Origin: Virgibacillus profundi
GTDB lineage: Bacteria; Bacillota; Bacilli; Bacillales; Amphibacillaceae
Assembly: GCF_002287375.1 (NCBI RefSeq)
Contig: NZ_NPOA01000011.1
Coordinates: 109,682-173,681, forward strand
DNA: 64,000 bases
Direction of reading: 5' to 3'
Positions within the stretch are counted from its first letter, which is position 1, and the number at the start of each line of letters is the position of its first letter. The notes under the pieces are model-generated. The model was given only the letters and a program-made list of their open reading frames with translations, did no database searches and was not told the origin of the DNA. Position numbers and translations under genes: made by a program. Shown here one piece after another: positions 16,235 to 25,640 of this stretch.

Positions 16235-18619
16235 GTGAGCGAAACAAATCATGCAACACTAGGTATAACAGGAATGACCTGTGCTGCTTGTTCTACTCGT
16301 GTTGAGAAAGTATTAAATAAAATGGATGGTGTCGAAGCCCAAGTTAATTTAACAACGGAAAAGGCAACCGTAGACTTTGATTCAGGAAAAACTACTATAG
16401 AAGATATTACGAAAAAAATTGAAAATGTCGGCTACGGCGTTTTAATGGATAAAACGGAATTAGATGTATTTGGAATGACCTGTGCTGCTTGTTCAACCCG
16501 GATTGAAAAGGTATTGAATAAGCAAGAAGGGGTTAAATTTGCAGCTGTAAACTTAACAACTGAAACTGCATCCCTAGAATATAATCCAGGACTCACAGAT
16601 ACGAAAGCAATTATTGATAAAATCAAAAACTTGGGTTATGATGTGAAACCTAAAGCTGAAGCAGCTGAAAAGCAAACACATAAAGAAAAAGCAATTAAAA
16701 ATATGAAGACGAAATTAATTATTTCGGCTGTGTTAGCTGCACCGCTATTAGTAACCATGTTGGTTCATCTATTTAATATGACGATACCGGATATATTCAT
16801 GAATCCATGGTTCCAATTTGCTTTAGCGACACCCGTTCAGTTTATCATCGGATGGCAATTTTATGTTGGTGCATATAAGAACCTGAAGAGCGGCGGAGCG
16901 AACATGGATGTGCTTGTTGCATTAGGTACAAGTGCAGCTTATTTCTATAGTTTATATGAAGCATTTAAGACGATTGGCAATCCAGCGTACGAACCGCATT
17001 TGTATTTTGAAACAAGTGCCGTATTAATCACGTTGATTTTATTTGGTAAGTATTTGGAAGCAAGAGCAAAAAGTCAGACAACGAATGCACTATCCTCTTT
17101 GCTTAATTTACAGGCAAAAGAAGCTCGTATTATAAAAAATGGCGTAGAAACCATGATTCCAGTAGAGGAAGTTGTCGTTGGTGATAAGTTAGTTGTAAAA
17201 CCAGGAGAGAAAATACCAGTAGATGGTATGATAGTAAAGGGAAGAACATCTGTAGATGAATCGATGATTACAGGGGAATCCATTCCAATTGAAAAGGAAG
17301 TAGACTCTGGGTTAATCGGCTCAACGATCAATAAAAATGGCTCGATTGAAATGGAAGCAACAAAAGTAGGTAAAGATACTGCACTTGCATCGATTGTGAA
17401 AGTAGTTGAGGATGCACAAGGATCGAAAGCACCAATTCAACGATTAGCCGATGTTATTTCTGGCTATTTTGTACCGATCGTTGTAGTGATTGCAATTCTA
17501 ACATTTACCGTATGGATTATGTTTGTCCAGCCTGGTCAATTTGAACCTGCTTTAGTCGCATCAATTGCCGTTCTTGTTATTGCATGTCCATGTGCTTTAG
17601 GACTTGCAACACCAACATCAATTATGGTTGGTACAGGAAAGGCTGCAGAGAATGGAATTCTTTTTAAAGGTGGAGAACATCTCGAGCGTACACATGCATT
17701 AAATGCAATCGTGTTAGATAAAACGGGAACCATCACAAAAGGAAAACCTGAAGTTACAAACTTTACAGGTGATGAGGAAACATTACAGTTACTTGCGAGT
17801 GCGGAAAAAGGCTCAGAGCATCCACTTGCAGAAGCTATTGTTGCCTATGCAACAGAAAAAGATATTGATTTAGTTGAAGTAGATGATTTTACTGCTATAC
17901 CTGGTCACGGTATCGATGTTACGATATCAGGCAATAACATTCTCGTTGGAAATCGAAAACTAATGCAAGATCAACAGGTCGATATTGGTGATGCGGAAAT
18001 CGAACTGGTTGATTATGAAGTGGAAGGCAAAACAGCGATGTTAATTGCTGTTGATGGAAAGTATCGCGGAATTGTTGCCGTTGCAGATACGATTAAAGAA
18101 ACAGCACCACAAGCAATTAAAGAATTACAAGAACAAGGCTTAGAGGTTATCATGTTAACTGGGGATAACGAAAGAACAGCTCAAGCTATTGCCAGGCAGG
18201 TTGGCATCGACCAAGTAATAGCCCAAGTTTTACCTGAAGAAAAAGCCGATAAAATAAAAGAAATTCAAGGTAAAGGTAAAAAAGTTGCAATGGTTGGGGA
18301 TGGGGTAAATGATGCTCCAGCATTAGCAATCGCCGATATTGGAATTGCAATTGGTACAGGAACGGAAGTGGCAATTGAAGCGGCTGACGTTACCATTCTT
18401 GGTGGAGAACTATTGCTCATTCCAAAAGCCATTAAAATTAGTCATGCAACCATTCGAAATATCCGCCAAAACCTCTTCTGGGCATTCGGCTACAATACAG
18501 CAGGAATCCCGGTTGCAGCAATCGGATTACTGGCACCATGGGTTGCAGGTGCAGCGATGGCATTAAGTTCGGTAAGTGTTGTTTCTAACTCACTTCGCTT
18601 AAAGCGAGTTAAGATATAA
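16235..18619 (+). CDS. copA: Cu(I)-exporting P1B-type ATPase CopA
   Basis: A 794-residue copper pump. Two N-terminal heavy-metal-associated domains each carry MTCAACS (Cys16/19 and Cys83/86). There are about eight membrane helices with the intramembrane CPC motif (IACPCALG, near residue 450), the phosphorylation site DKTGT near 495, the nucleotide site SEHPLAEAI and the hinge GDGVNDAP near 690. The start is a GTG after GGGGGGATC. It exports Cu(I) received from CopZ, encoded 33 bp downstream. Length and motif order are normal for Bacillaceae CopA. Confidence 0.97.
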   Translation: MSETNHATLGITGMTCAACSTRVEKVLNKMDGVEAQVNLTTEKATVDFDSGKTTIEDITKKIENVGYGVLMDKTELDVFGMTCAACSTRIEKVLNKQEGVKFAAVNLTTETASLEYNPGLTDTKAIIDKIKNLGYDVKPKAEAAEKQTHKEKAIKNMKTKLIISAVLAAPLLVTMLVHLFNMTIPDIFMNPWFQFALATPVQFIIGWQFYVGAYKNLKSGGANMDVLVALGTSAAYFYSLYEAFKTIGNPAYEPHLYFETSAVLITLILFGKYLEARAKSQTTNALSSLLNLQAKEARIIKNGVETMIPVEEVVVGDKLVVKPGEKIPVDGMIVKGRTSVDESMITGESIPIEKEVDSGLIGSTINKNGSIEMEATKVGKDTALASIVKVVEDAQGSKAPIQRLADVISGYFVPIVVVIAILTFTVWIMFVQPGQFEPALVASIAVLVIACPCALGLATPTSIMVGTGKAAENGILFKGGEHLERTHALNAIVLDKTGTITKGKPEVTNFTGDEETLQLLASAEKGSEHPLAEAIVAYATEKDIDLVEVDDFTAIPGHGIDVTISGNNILVGNRKLMQDQQVDIGDAEIELVDYEVEGKTAMLIAVDGKYRGIVAVADTIKETAPQAIKELQEQGLEVIMLTGDNERTAQAIARQVGIDQVIAQVLPEEKADKIKEIQGKGKKVAMVGDGVNDAPALAIADIGIAIGTGTEVAIEAADVTILGGELLLIPKAIKISHATIRNIRQNLFWAFGYNTAGIPVAAIGLLAPWVAGAAMALSSVSVVSNSLRLKRVKI

Positions 18620-18652
18620 TTGTTTCTACAACTTTAAAGGAGGTGAAAAGTC

Positions 18653-18859
18653 ATGGAGAAAACTTTAAATGTGCAAGGCATGACATGCGGGCATTGCAAA
18701 ATGTCAGTTGAAGGTGCATTAAATAAATTAGATGGTGTAGCAGCAGCTGAGGTTAATTTAGATGCTGGTAATGTAGACATTACTTTCGATGAATCAAAAG
18801 TAAATGTTGATGCCATGAAAGAAGCGATTGAAGATCAAGGCTATGATGTTAGTGCCTAA
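18653..18859 (+). CDS. copZ: Copper chaperone CopZ
   Basis: A 68-residue heavy-metal-associated domain with the copper motif MTCGHC near the N terminus. It delivers Cu(I) to CopA and CsoR in the cytosol. AAAGGAGGTG precedes the ATG. It is the last gene of the csoR-copA-copZ operon and is followed by terminators. Confidence 0.95.
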   Translation: MEKTLNVQGMTCGHCKMSVEGALNKLDGVAAAEVNLDAGNVDITFDESKVNVDAMKEAIEDQGYDVSA

Positions 18860-18870
18860 ATATTAGTAAA

Positions 18871-18999
18871 CTTGGCTTATCGCCAAGCTTTTATGGCGAA
18901 AGCACAAAGCCTGCACTTATACTGATTTCCTAAAAAGTTACTCTTTCCTATTAGTGTAAGTATAAAAAGCTGGTTTTCTGTGTGGAAAATCAGCTTTTT
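18871..18999 (+). terminator. Two successive terminator hairpins after copZ
   Basis: The first is CTTGGC/GCCAAG at 18871-18887, followed by CTTTT. The second, stronger one at 18965-18999 pairs AAAGCTGGTTTTC with GAAAATCAGCTTT and ends in five T. Confidence 0.8.
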
Positions 19000-19088
19000 G
19001 CATGAAATAATTAAGCAAGGTGGGAAATTAGAGAAGGGTATGGAGTTCGTTTAAATTTCCCAAATTAAGGAAGGGACATGATGCAAAG

Positions 19089-19553
19089 ATGAATGAAGCA
19101 ATGATTTTTCAGCAAATTAACTTAATCAGGCAAAATACATTGAAAGAAATGGAAAATTTATCGGAAGAACAGGCAGATCAAATGCCGGAAGGATTCCGCA
19201 ACACGATCCGTTGGAATCTAGGCCACATTTACGTGGTGCAAAATTCTTTGCTTTCACAATTTGGCGGAAAAGATATTGAAACGCCTCCCCGGTATTTGGA
19301 ACTGTTTGCCCCTGGGACAAAGCCAGCTGATTGGCAAGGTGAGGTACCGACACTCAATGAGGTGAAACAACTTCTTGAAGAACAGCCGGCAAAATTGAAG
19401 GAAGTTTTAGCCGGACAACTGGATGAAGAAGCTATTAAACCATTTAATTCACTAACAACCGTCGGCCAGATTCTGAGTTTCACATCGTATCATGAAGGAA
19501 TGCATATGGGGATAATTAAAGGTCTGAAAAAAGCTAACAGTGTGGCAGAGTAA
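19089..19553 (+). CDS. DinB family protein
   Basis: A 154-residue four-helix-bundle protein of the DinB/YfiT superfamily. The three histidines expected to bind a divalent metal are in WNLGHIYVV and, near the C terminus, in SYHEGMHMG. Bacterial members include thiol S-transferases that use bacillithiol or mycothiol, and many uncharacterised proteins. It is a single gene flanked by terminators, so context gives no substrate. A weak ribosome site lies before the ATG. Confidence 0.87.
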   Translation: MNEAMIFQQINLIRQNTLKEMENLSEEQADQMPEGFRNTIRWNLGHIYVVQNSLLSQFGGKDIETPPRYLELFAPGTKPADWQGEVPTLNEVKQLLEEQPAKLKEVLAGQLDEEAIKPFNSLTTVGQILSFTSYHEGMHMGIIKGLKKANSVAE

Positions 19554-19639
19554 AAAAGAATCGCAAATTAAAAGAGTTATTTAAATTGAAAGAAAGAAAT
19601 AAAGAGATAGAAGATTCTATTGGATAAGTTACACGAAAT

Positions 19640-19679
19640 CCTTGCTGCAACAGCGTTTGTGGCAAGGGTCATTTTTTTG
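19640..19679 (+). terminator. Terminator after the DinB-family gene
   Basis: CCTTGC pairs with GCAAGG, followed by GTCATTTTTTT. Confidence 0.65.
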
Positions 19680-19776
19680 TGATTGTGCCATCAGCTCAAG
19701 AAGCGGAAACATCAGCCCAAATCAAGAATATCGTTCAAACAACAAACATCTTGGAATTGAGCCAGCATTTTCTATT

Positions 19777-19819
19777 GAAAAAGGGTTGATTTCCATGTAC
19801 ACTACTGAGAAATCAACCC
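19777..19819 (-). terminator. Terminator of speD
   Basis: GGGTTGATTTC and GAAATCAACCC form an 11-bp perfect stem. Read leftward it is followed by five T, just downstream of speD. Confidence 0.85.
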
Positions 19820-19836
19820 AACCCTATTAAGAGTTA

Positions 19837-20217
19837 TTATATAAGCTTCTGAAACGGTTCTGCTTTAACCGGCCCCATGCCACGGGGGATTTCCATTGTC
19901 TCGCTGATTTTTGATTCTAAAGACTTGGCAATATATTCTACAGCAACAGTTGGGTCTACTTTATCACCACATGTGTATACATCGATACTGGCATAACCAT
20001 GTTCGGGAAAACTATGAATTGTTAAATGTGACTCGGAAATAATCACAACGCCGCTCACACCCTGTGGTGCAAATTGATGAAATGCAACCTCCCGAATTTC
20101 TGCGCCTGCCTCTAATGCTGCATCTATAAATATACGTTCTATTAATTCTATATTATTTAATATATTAATATTGCAATCCCAAAGTTCAGCTATTATTTGT
20201 CTCCCCATTATTTCCAT
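19837..20217 (-). CDS. speD: S-adenosylmethionine decarboxylase proenzyme
   Basis: A 126-residue class 1B AdoMet decarboxylase. Autocleavage occurs between Glu62 and Ser63 in [11 protein letters not shown] to form the pyruvoyl cofactor; His68 and Cys83 (YTCG) are the conserved catalytic residues. It makes the aminopropyl donor used by spermidine synthase. AGGAGAT lies upstream of the ATG; a second in-frame ATG lies nine bases inside. It is transcribed away from the DUF4178-pspA-speE operon. The presence of speE in that operon suggests the two divergent units belong to one polyamine module. Confidence 0.95.
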   Translation of the reverse strand: MEIMGRQIIAELWDCNINILNNIELIERIFIDAALEAGAEIREVAFHQFAPQGVSGVVIISESHLTIHSFPEHGYASIDVYTCGDKVDPTVAVEYIAKSLESKISETMEIPRGMGPVKAEPFQKLI

Positions 20218-20365
20218 TTGTAAAAATATCTCCTTAGGTCTAAAAAAATATATCTATCGAAAAGTATAAACCGTTTGACTCATCTTTGCAATTTGTGTGA
20301 TCATGTATTATATAGAGACTTTGAAAGTGTAGTCCCTGCTTTGATGTAAATAAATTAATATTTTT

Positions 20366-20392
20366 TGAAACTTTTTTTAAAGGAAAAACGTA
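20366..20392 (+). promoter_or_regulatory. ECF sigma factor-type (SigW-like) promoter
   Basis: TGAAAC at 20366-20371 and CGTA at 20389-20392 with a 17-bp T/A-rich spacer match the consensus used by envelope-stress ECF sigma factors. B. subtilis pspA is transcribed by SigW from a similar site. It lies 43 bp before the DUF4178 gene. Confidence 0.7.
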
Positions 20393-20434
20393 ATACATTA
20401 TGGAACGGATAATTTTGAGTTATGAGGTGAAGCT

Positions 20435-20944
20435 GTGGGTCTGTTTTCGAAATTTTTTTCAGGGAAAAAAAATGAGCCTGCCCCTAAGGAAAGAACAGTG
20501 TTATCGATAGAGATCGGAGACATCCTAACCTATGACCTCAGGGATTATGAGGTGGTAGGGAAGATCACATATCGGGATGGAAATTATGAGTGGTATGGGT
20601 ATCAGTTATTGGAAGGAAATGATACAATTTGGTTATCAGCAGAAATGGATGATGAACTGGAACTTGGGATTTATAAAAAAGTTCAGTTAGCTGTGTCAAA
20701 ACCATATCCAAAAGAAGTGACCTATGAAAACAAAACCTATTATTTGGAAGAGTCAGGTACAGCTAGGGTAATTGGAGAGGGAAGAAGTTCGAATTTACAA
20801 GGAACAGAAACGAATTACGCTGATTATGCTGATACAGGTGAAGCAAATTATATAAGTTTGGAATCATGGGGAAATGAGATTGAAGCAAGCCATGGATATC
20901 CGATTGAGGCATATGAAATTAAAATTATGGCAGGATCAATTTAA
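20435..20944 (+). CDS. DUF4178 domain protein
   Basis: A 169-residue cytoplasmic protein with the beta-rich DUF4178 core (LSIEIGDILTYDLRDYEVVGKI, then YEWYGYQLLEGNDTIWLSAEMDD). Function unknown, but the family is regularly found beside PspA, DUF350 and spermidine synthase genes. The start is GTG with GAGGTGA upstream. It is the first gene of the operon behind the ECF-type promoter and ends 37 bp before pspA. No membrane segment or signal peptide. Confidence 0.85.
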   Translation: MGLFSKFFSGKKNEPAPKERTVLSIEIGDILTYDLRDYEVVGKITYRDGNYEWYGYQLLEGNDTIWLSAEMDDELELGIYKKVQLAVSKPYPKEVTYENKTYYLEESGTARVIGEGRSSNLQGTETNYADYADTGEANYISLESWGNEIEASHGYPIEAYEIKIMAGSI

Positions 20945-20981
20945 GAAATTCTTCAACTAAATTTTACTGGGAGGAATATAT

Positions 20982-21650
20982 ATGTTTAAATTTTTTAAAC
21001 GAGTGTCAACAGTTGTAGGTTCGGAGTTAAATTCAATGTTAGATAAAGCGGAAGATCCGGTGAAAATGCTGGACCAATTTATGCGTGATATGTCCGGGGA
21101 CATTCGCGAGGTAGAAGCGGCTGTAGCAAAACAAATTGCTAATGAGAAAATGCTTAAGAGAAAAGCAAACGATGCGAATGCAATGGTGGAAAAAAGACAG
21201 AAGCAGGCTGAACAAGCGCTTGAATCTGGTAATGAGGATTTAGCGCGTCGTGCCCTCGAGGATAAAAATGAACATGAAACGACTGCAACAACTTTAAATG
21301 AGTCATGGGAAAGAGCTAAAAATGATTCAGAGGTACTGCGGAGCAAATTGGATGAAATGAAAAAAGAATATCAGCAAATGCAACTTAAAAAAGATTCATT
21401 AAAAGCACGTGCTGAATCTGCTAAAACACGAACAAAAATGAATCGTACGATGTCTTCAATCGGTAGTGATGATTCGAAACACGGATTTGAACGTATGGAA
21501 GAAAAGGTCATGCGCTTTGAAGCAGAGGCGGAAACAAGTGAAGATATGTCACAAAAAAGCCGTACATTGGATGATGAATTTGAAGATTTAAATAAGAACA
21601 ATGTTGATGATGAATTAGCTGCATTAAAAGAGAAAATGAATCAAAAATAA
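20982..21650 (+). CDS. pspA: PspA/IM30 family membrane-stress protein
   Basis: A 222-residue, almost wholly helical coiled-coil protein beginning MFKFFKRVSTVVGSELNSML, with the DPVKMLDQFMRDM segment characteristic of PspA/IM30. These proteins oligomerise on damaged inner membranes and maintain integrity. GGGAGG precedes the ATG. It is the second gene of the DUF4178-pspA-DUF4247-DUF350-speE set; the promoter type agrees with an envelope-stress role. Confidence 0.93.
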   Translation: MFKFFKRVSTVVGSELNSMLDKAEDPVKMLDQFMRDMSGDIREVEAAVAKQIANEKMLKRKANDANAMVEKRQKQAEQALESGNEDLARRALEDKNEHETTATTLNESWERAKNDSEVLRSKLDEMKKEYQQMQLKKDSLKARAESAKTRTKMNRTMSSIGSDDSKHGFERMEEKVMRFEAEAETSEDMSQKSRTLDDEFEDLNKNNVDDELAALKEKMNQK

Positions 21651-21745
21651 AGGCAGGCAGTTAAGGGAGCAGTATGTTTTTTATATCTGGTTTTGAACAA
21701 CCTTTATAAAAAGCTGCTCCTTGTTTTGTTAAGAGGGGGATAGAT

Positions 21746-22351
21746 TTGTTAAAAAAGTGGAGTTTACTCATTGGACTATTATTTCTTATCCTACTATTAA
21801 CTGCATGTTCTTTTATGGGGCAGCAAGACGGATCCATTACGGCGGAAGATATTCCGGACGAACCTTCGAAGGATGAAATCTCATCTGCAATCGAGAGGGC
21901 TTCTAACGATGAAATCGATGACATTATCGAGGCTAATTTTCCACTAATGGAGGAGATTACTGGCGAGTCGCAAAAAGCTGAAATCTATGCTACAAAGGAA
22001 TTCAAGCTTACGGAACTTGCTTCAGTACTTTCTACAACTGTCAAACCGGAGGAAATCAGTGAAGTAAAGGATAACCAGCAAATTCTAATTTATCCGGATG
22101 AATTTATAACATTGCGTGAAAGCGATGAGGATCAGGATGTACTCATGATAGAGGTTGCGGGAGACGAGTTTGTGAAACGTAATTATTCATCAAGTTTTTT
22201 AAGTACATATTTTACAATCAGGCTACTTGAGAACATGTTGGGTGTAAATAATTGGGGAAACAGGTCCCGGGGTGAATACAGAGGTATGAGAGATATACCT
22301 AATCGTGGAAACACGACATTCAGAGGGGGCGGCCCTGGGGCAGGTAAATAA
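21746..22351 (+). CDS. DUF4247 lipoprotein
   Basis: A 201-residue predicted lipoprotein: positively charged start, hydrophobic stretch and lipobox LLTAC with the acylated Cys near residue 21. The mature part is acidic, then has a C-terminal low-complexity tail rich in Gly and Arg (RGMRDIPNRGNTTFRGGGPG). The start is TTG after AGAGGGGG. DUF4247 is of unknown function and belongs to the conserved PspA/SpeE neighbourhood. It probably faces the outside of the membrane, with the DUF350 protein in the membrane and PspA inside. Confidence 0.85.
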   Translation: MLKKWSLLIGLLFLILLLTACSFMGQQDGSITAEDIPDEPSKDEISSAIERASNDEIDDIIEANFPLMEEITGESQKAEIYATKEFKLTELASVLSTTVKPEEISEVKDNQQILIYPDEFITLRESDEDQDVLMIEVAGDEFVKRNYSSSFLSTYFTIRLLENMLGVNNWGNRSRGEYRGMRDIPNRGNTTFRGGGPGAGK

Positions 22352-22367
22352 AAAGGAAGGTGATAAA

Positions 22368-22763
22368 ATGGGGCCATTTATAGCTACATTTGTTTATTTC
22401 GCAATATCTGTAGTAATCGTTTTAATTGGTTTGTTGATATTTGAGAATATGACACGCAAATACAAGGATATGGAAGAAGTTAAAAATGGGAATCATTCTG
22501 TTGCATTATCCATTGCTGGTAAAATAATCGGGATTTGCATCATATTAGCCTTTGCAGTTTATAATAGTGATGTCATTTATGAAACGTTGATTTGGGGCAT
22601 TTATGGTGTAGTTTTACAAATGATCGCATACTGGCTGTTTGATCTGTTAACAAGTAGATTTTCGGTTGAAGAGCAGCTGTTAAAAAATAATGTTGCAGTC
22701 GGGATTATATCGATGAGTGTATCGATTGGATTGGCATTTGTAATCGGGGCGTCTATTACGTAA
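22368..22763 (+). CDS. DUF350 family membrane protein
   Basis: A 131-residue protein with four predicted transmembrane helices arranged as two hairpins, typical of DUF350 (YjfL-like). The ATG at 22368 has GGAAGGTGAT in place and starts 16 bp after the lipoprotein stop; longer upstream frames overlap that gene. Function unknown; homologues recur with PspA and glutathionylspermidine- or spermidine-synthase genes in both Gram-negative and Gram-positive bacteria. Confidence 0.87.
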   Translation: MGPFIATFVYFAISVVIVLIGLLIFENMTRKYKDMEEVKNGNHSVALSIAGKIIGICIILAFAVYNSDVIYETLIWGIYGVVLQMIAYWLFDLLTSRFSVEEQLLKNNVAVGIISMSVSIGLAFVIGASIT

Positions 22764-22834
22764 TATTGAATTCGCGGCCAGGCTTTTGCTTGGCCGTTCT
22801 ATTTTTACCGGGCTAGGTTTATATGATGGAGTGA

Positions 22835-24391
22835 ATGGTTTTGAATGAAGCAGCTATTAGAAAAAGCAGAATAATTTATTGGTCATCAGGAATTGTATCC
22901 ATTTGTGGGATTATATTTGAAGTTTTATTTGGTGCGCTAGGGTCTTACATATTAGGTGATGGTGTAAAACAATATACGCTGACAATTTCCCTGTTTTTAA
23001 CCGGCATGGGGATTGGTGCCAGTTTAAGTGAAAAGGTGATGAAGCATTTAATTATCACCTTTGTTTGGATTGAGTTTGGTGTTGCAATCATTGGGGGATT
23101 TTCCAGTTTTACAATGTTTGGAATAACAGCCTTTTCACCTGCAGGAACCGAGGCATTTTATTTATATTTTATAACATTATTAGTTGGGGCTTTAACTGGG
23201 GTTGAACTCCCAATTCTTATTCGAAAAGCAAATGAAATTGGCGTCACCTTAAATAAAAGTACAGCACGCGTATTATTTTCGGACTATGCAGGAGGGCTAA
23301 TTGGTGGATTATTATTCGTCTTTTTATTACGTCCTCAGTTTGGCATGGTTAAAACAGCATTTTTAGTTGGATTGATCAACCTAACAGTAGCATTAATTGT
23401 TCTGTGGCTATTTCGCAGAGAAATCCGTCACTTCGGGCTCCATGCTGTTATTGGATTAATGATCGGAGTCTCATTAATTTTTGGATTATTCTTTGGGGAA
23501 GCTATGGCATTTAGTTTTGAGCAAAAGCTTTACAAAGATCCAATTATTCATATGGAAGAGAGCAGTTATCAAAAAATTACATTAACACAGGATGAGGAAG
23601 ATGTGCGGCTCTATTTGAACGGATCCTTGCAATTTAGCTCAACAGATGAATATCGCTACCATGAAGTACTGGTTCATCCAACAATGGCTTCTGCAGATAA
23701 TCACGAAAATATATTAATATTAGGTGGCGGCGATGGAATTGCAGCAAAGGAAATTCTCAAGTATGAAGACGTGAAAAACATTACACTTGTTGACCTGGAT
23801 CCTGCAGTTGTGGAATTAGCAAATACCAACCGGCATTTACTCGAATTAAATGAAGGTTCACTAAAAAATGATAAAGTGCATGTGGAAACCGGAGATGCTT
23901 TTCAGTTTCTGGAAAATACGGAAGAATGGTTTGACGTAATAATTGTCGATCTGCCCGATCCAAATAATGAAGGCTTGAACAAGCTTTATACAAAGGAATT
24001 TTATTCATTGGTTCGAAACCATTTAAAGCCTGGTGGAGCAACAATGATCCAGGCGACGAGTCCGGTCTTTGCTACTGAAGTTTATTGGACCATATCTGAA
24101 ACAATCGCTTCAACAGGATTATTTACTGAAAATTTACATGTCGATGTTCCAAGCTTTGGTGACTGGGGATTTGTCATGGCAAGTCGTGAAGCTTTAGATC
24201 TGGCTGAAATTGACATAACTGTCCCAACAAAGTTCTTAACCGAAGACATTATTTCCGGTCTTACAACCTTTGGCAAAGATGAAGATAAGCAAATTGCTGA
24301 TGACAAAGGTAATGCTGTAGAGTTGAGGCCGAATACATTAATCGATCCACATTTAATTCAAATATATGAAAAGGCATGGAAAAATTATTAA
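22835..24391 (+). CDS. speE: Membrane-fused polyamine aminopropyltransferase
   Basis: A 518-residue fusion. The N-terminal part (about 1-215) has around seven transmembrane helices; the C-terminal half is a spermidine synthase domain with the nucleotide motif ILGGGDGIAAKE and VDLDPAVVELA, followed by IIVDLPDP. Soluble SpeE is about 280 residues, so the membrane half is an addition known in this family. It transfers aminopropyl from decarboxylated AdoMet, the product of the SpeD encoded 2.6 kb away. An alternative TTG start two codons downstream has better SD spacing. It closes the operon and is followed by a 21-bp-periodic array. Confidence 0.9.
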   Translation: MVLNEAAIRKSRIIYWSSGIVSICGIIFEVLFGALGSYILGDGVKQYTLTISLFLTGMGIGASLSEKVMKHLIITFVWIEFGVAIIGGFSSFTMFGITAFSPAGTEAFYLYFITLLVGALTGVELPILIRKANEIGVTLNKSTARVLFSDYAGGLIGGLLFVFLLRPQFGMVKTAFLVGLINLTVALIVLWLFRREIRHFGLHAVIGLMIGVSLIFGLFFGEAMAFSFEQKLYKDPIIHMEESSYQKITLTQDEEDVRLYLNGSLQFSSTDEYRYHEVLVHPTMASADNHENILILGGGDGIAAKEILKYEDVKNITLVDLDPAVVELANTNRHLLELNEGSLKNDKVHVETGDAFQFLENTEEWFDVIIVDLPDPNNEGLNKLYTKEFYSLVRNHLKPGGATMIQATSPVFATEVYWTISETIASTGLFTENLHVDVPSFGDWGFVMASREALDLAEIDITVPTKFLTEDIISGLTTFGKDEDKQIADDKGNAVELRPNTLIDPHLIQIYEKAWKNY

Positions 24392-24396
24392 GGGAA

Positions 24397-24559
24397 TTGA
24401 GAGATTCGGAGCGTTCGTTGAGAGATAAGGGAGCAAAGTTGAGAGAAAACTTCATATAGTTGAGAGAAAGGCAATTTAAGTTGAGAGATAATTATCTTTT
24501 CATGTATTATCTCTCAACTTCTACCTAGTTTGTCTCAACTTTTATTTAGTTTCTCTCAA
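24397..24559. repeat. 21-bp-periodic array with exact dyad symmetry
   Basis: TTGAGAGA occurs at 24397, 24418, 24439, 24460 and 24481, exactly 21 bp apart. It then appears inverted as TCTCTCAA or TGTCTCAA at 24510, 24531 and 24552, again 21 bp apart. The last three direct units and the three inverted units are symmetric about position 24499. The array starts 6 bp after the speE stop and lies between converging genes, so it may act as a bidirectional terminator. Confidence 0.9.
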
Positions 24560-24597
24560 CTTCTATAGCTATTTTTTTCATAAAAACCCTTCTAGCT

Positions 24598-25143
24598 TTA
24601 TCTATTATTAATCCCCCGCTGCAAATATATCATTTCATTGGCAAGCTTTTGAATTCTCTCAGAAACATTCTGATCGATAATTTCATCACTTTCTTCGTTA
24701 AAGGCATCATTATGGATAAAGACATTACCTGTTGGAACTAATCCTTTAAAAAAAGAAAGGACTGGCTTTAATTGATATTCCGTTACTAGAAAATGTTTGT
24801 TGGACCATCCAGTTGCTACAATGCCTGTTACTTTATGTTTAAAGGCATTTTCTGGAAAATGGTCTAATAGATTTTTTAATGCACCTGAAATCGAAGCTTG
24901 ATAAATTGGTGTGCCAAATACCAGAAAATCGGCAGATAAAATCTTATTTACGACATCCCAAGTGTCATCATTATAATCTGATAGTGGGGCTCCAACAGCA
25001 AATTCAACCTCATAATCCCTTAAGTCTATTAACTCTGTTTTTATGGTTGAATCAAGAAGACCGGCTGCGACCAAAATATCGCTTACAGCCAAAGAAGTCT
25101 TCTCACCAGCTAATGCTCCCGATATCCCTACAAGTTTCATCAT
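24598..25143 (-). CDS. NAD(P)H-dependent FMN reductase family protein
   Basis: A 181-residue flavodoxin-like protein: N-terminal MKLVGISGAL phosphate-binding loop region, LVFGTPIYQASISGALKNLLD and a central GIVATGWSNKHF, all typical of NADPH-dependent FMN reductases such as the SsuE-like group. It probably supplies reduced FMN or reduces small electrophiles in the cytosol. There are two adjacent ATG codons; the second (25140) has better spacing from GAGGG. It is a single gene converging on speE. Confidence 0.85.
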   Translation of the reverse strand: MMKLVGISGALAGEKTSLAVSDILVAAGLLDSTIKTELIDLRDYEVEFAVGAPLSDYNDDTWDVVNKILSADFLVFGTPIYQASISGALKNLLDHFPENAFKHKVTGIVATGWSNKHFLVTEYQLKPVLSFFKGLVPTGNVFIHNDAFNEESDEIIDQNVSERIQKLANEMIYLQRGINNR

Positions 25144-25175
25144 TAAATCCCTCGCATTTATATGTATTTACGTTG

Positions 25176-25266
25176 GCAGTTAGAAAATTATAAAATAATT
25201 TCCTACTGCATAAGTGCAAGCTATGAGCATTTGCTCAGGAAGCTTGGCAAACACCAATTTTTCTAA
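25176..25266. repeat. Dispersed structured repeat, short copy 1, in gap 25144-25640
   Basis: A hairpin formed by GCAGTTAGAAAATTAT and AATAATTTCCTACTGC is followed by ATAAGTGCAAG, a second GC-richer hairpin and CAATTTTTCTAA, as in the other copies. Beyond it, AAAATAAGG/CCTCATTTT makes a further hairpin near 25264-25294. The remaining gap to 25640 shows no convincing gene. Confidence 0.6.
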
Positions 25267-25640
25267 AATAAGGCACCACCTTGGCACCTCATTTTAGTGT
25301 TTGTATTTTTTACTGATATTATCATTTCAAACAGATTCATTTTTAAAATTTCAGTGATTTACTAGAATGTATCTTTTTATTGAAGGTTATCTTATCCTGA
25401 TTTTTCATGCAACTTATTTGCTTGTATTCGAGCGGGATTATTCAGGCAAGATACATCATCCTGGAGGGCTTCCAATATAACCGATAGCCTTTATAATTGA
25501 AGGTTCCGATGGATAAGTAACTTTCAAACGCAGCTGGCTCTGGCAGGTTTTATTAGTATAAACCCATGTAAATAAATAGGAATCATTCCAAAACAGTGCT
25601 AGTATAAAGGTATAGTAAATGAAAGATTGAGGGATAGCTT

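Noticed and set aside
19642-19830. 62-codon open frame between the DinB gene and speD
   Set aside because: It runs through two terminator hairpins and has no recognisable domain.
24397-24559. CRISPR array
   Set aside because: Units are 8 bp with a 21-bp period and degenerate spacers, half are inverted, and no cas genes are present. Repeat and spacer lengths do not fit CRISPR.
25201-25300. T-box or other riboswitch before yunE
   Set aside because: The hairpins belong to the dispersed repeat family, and no T-box sequence or specifier loop is seen.
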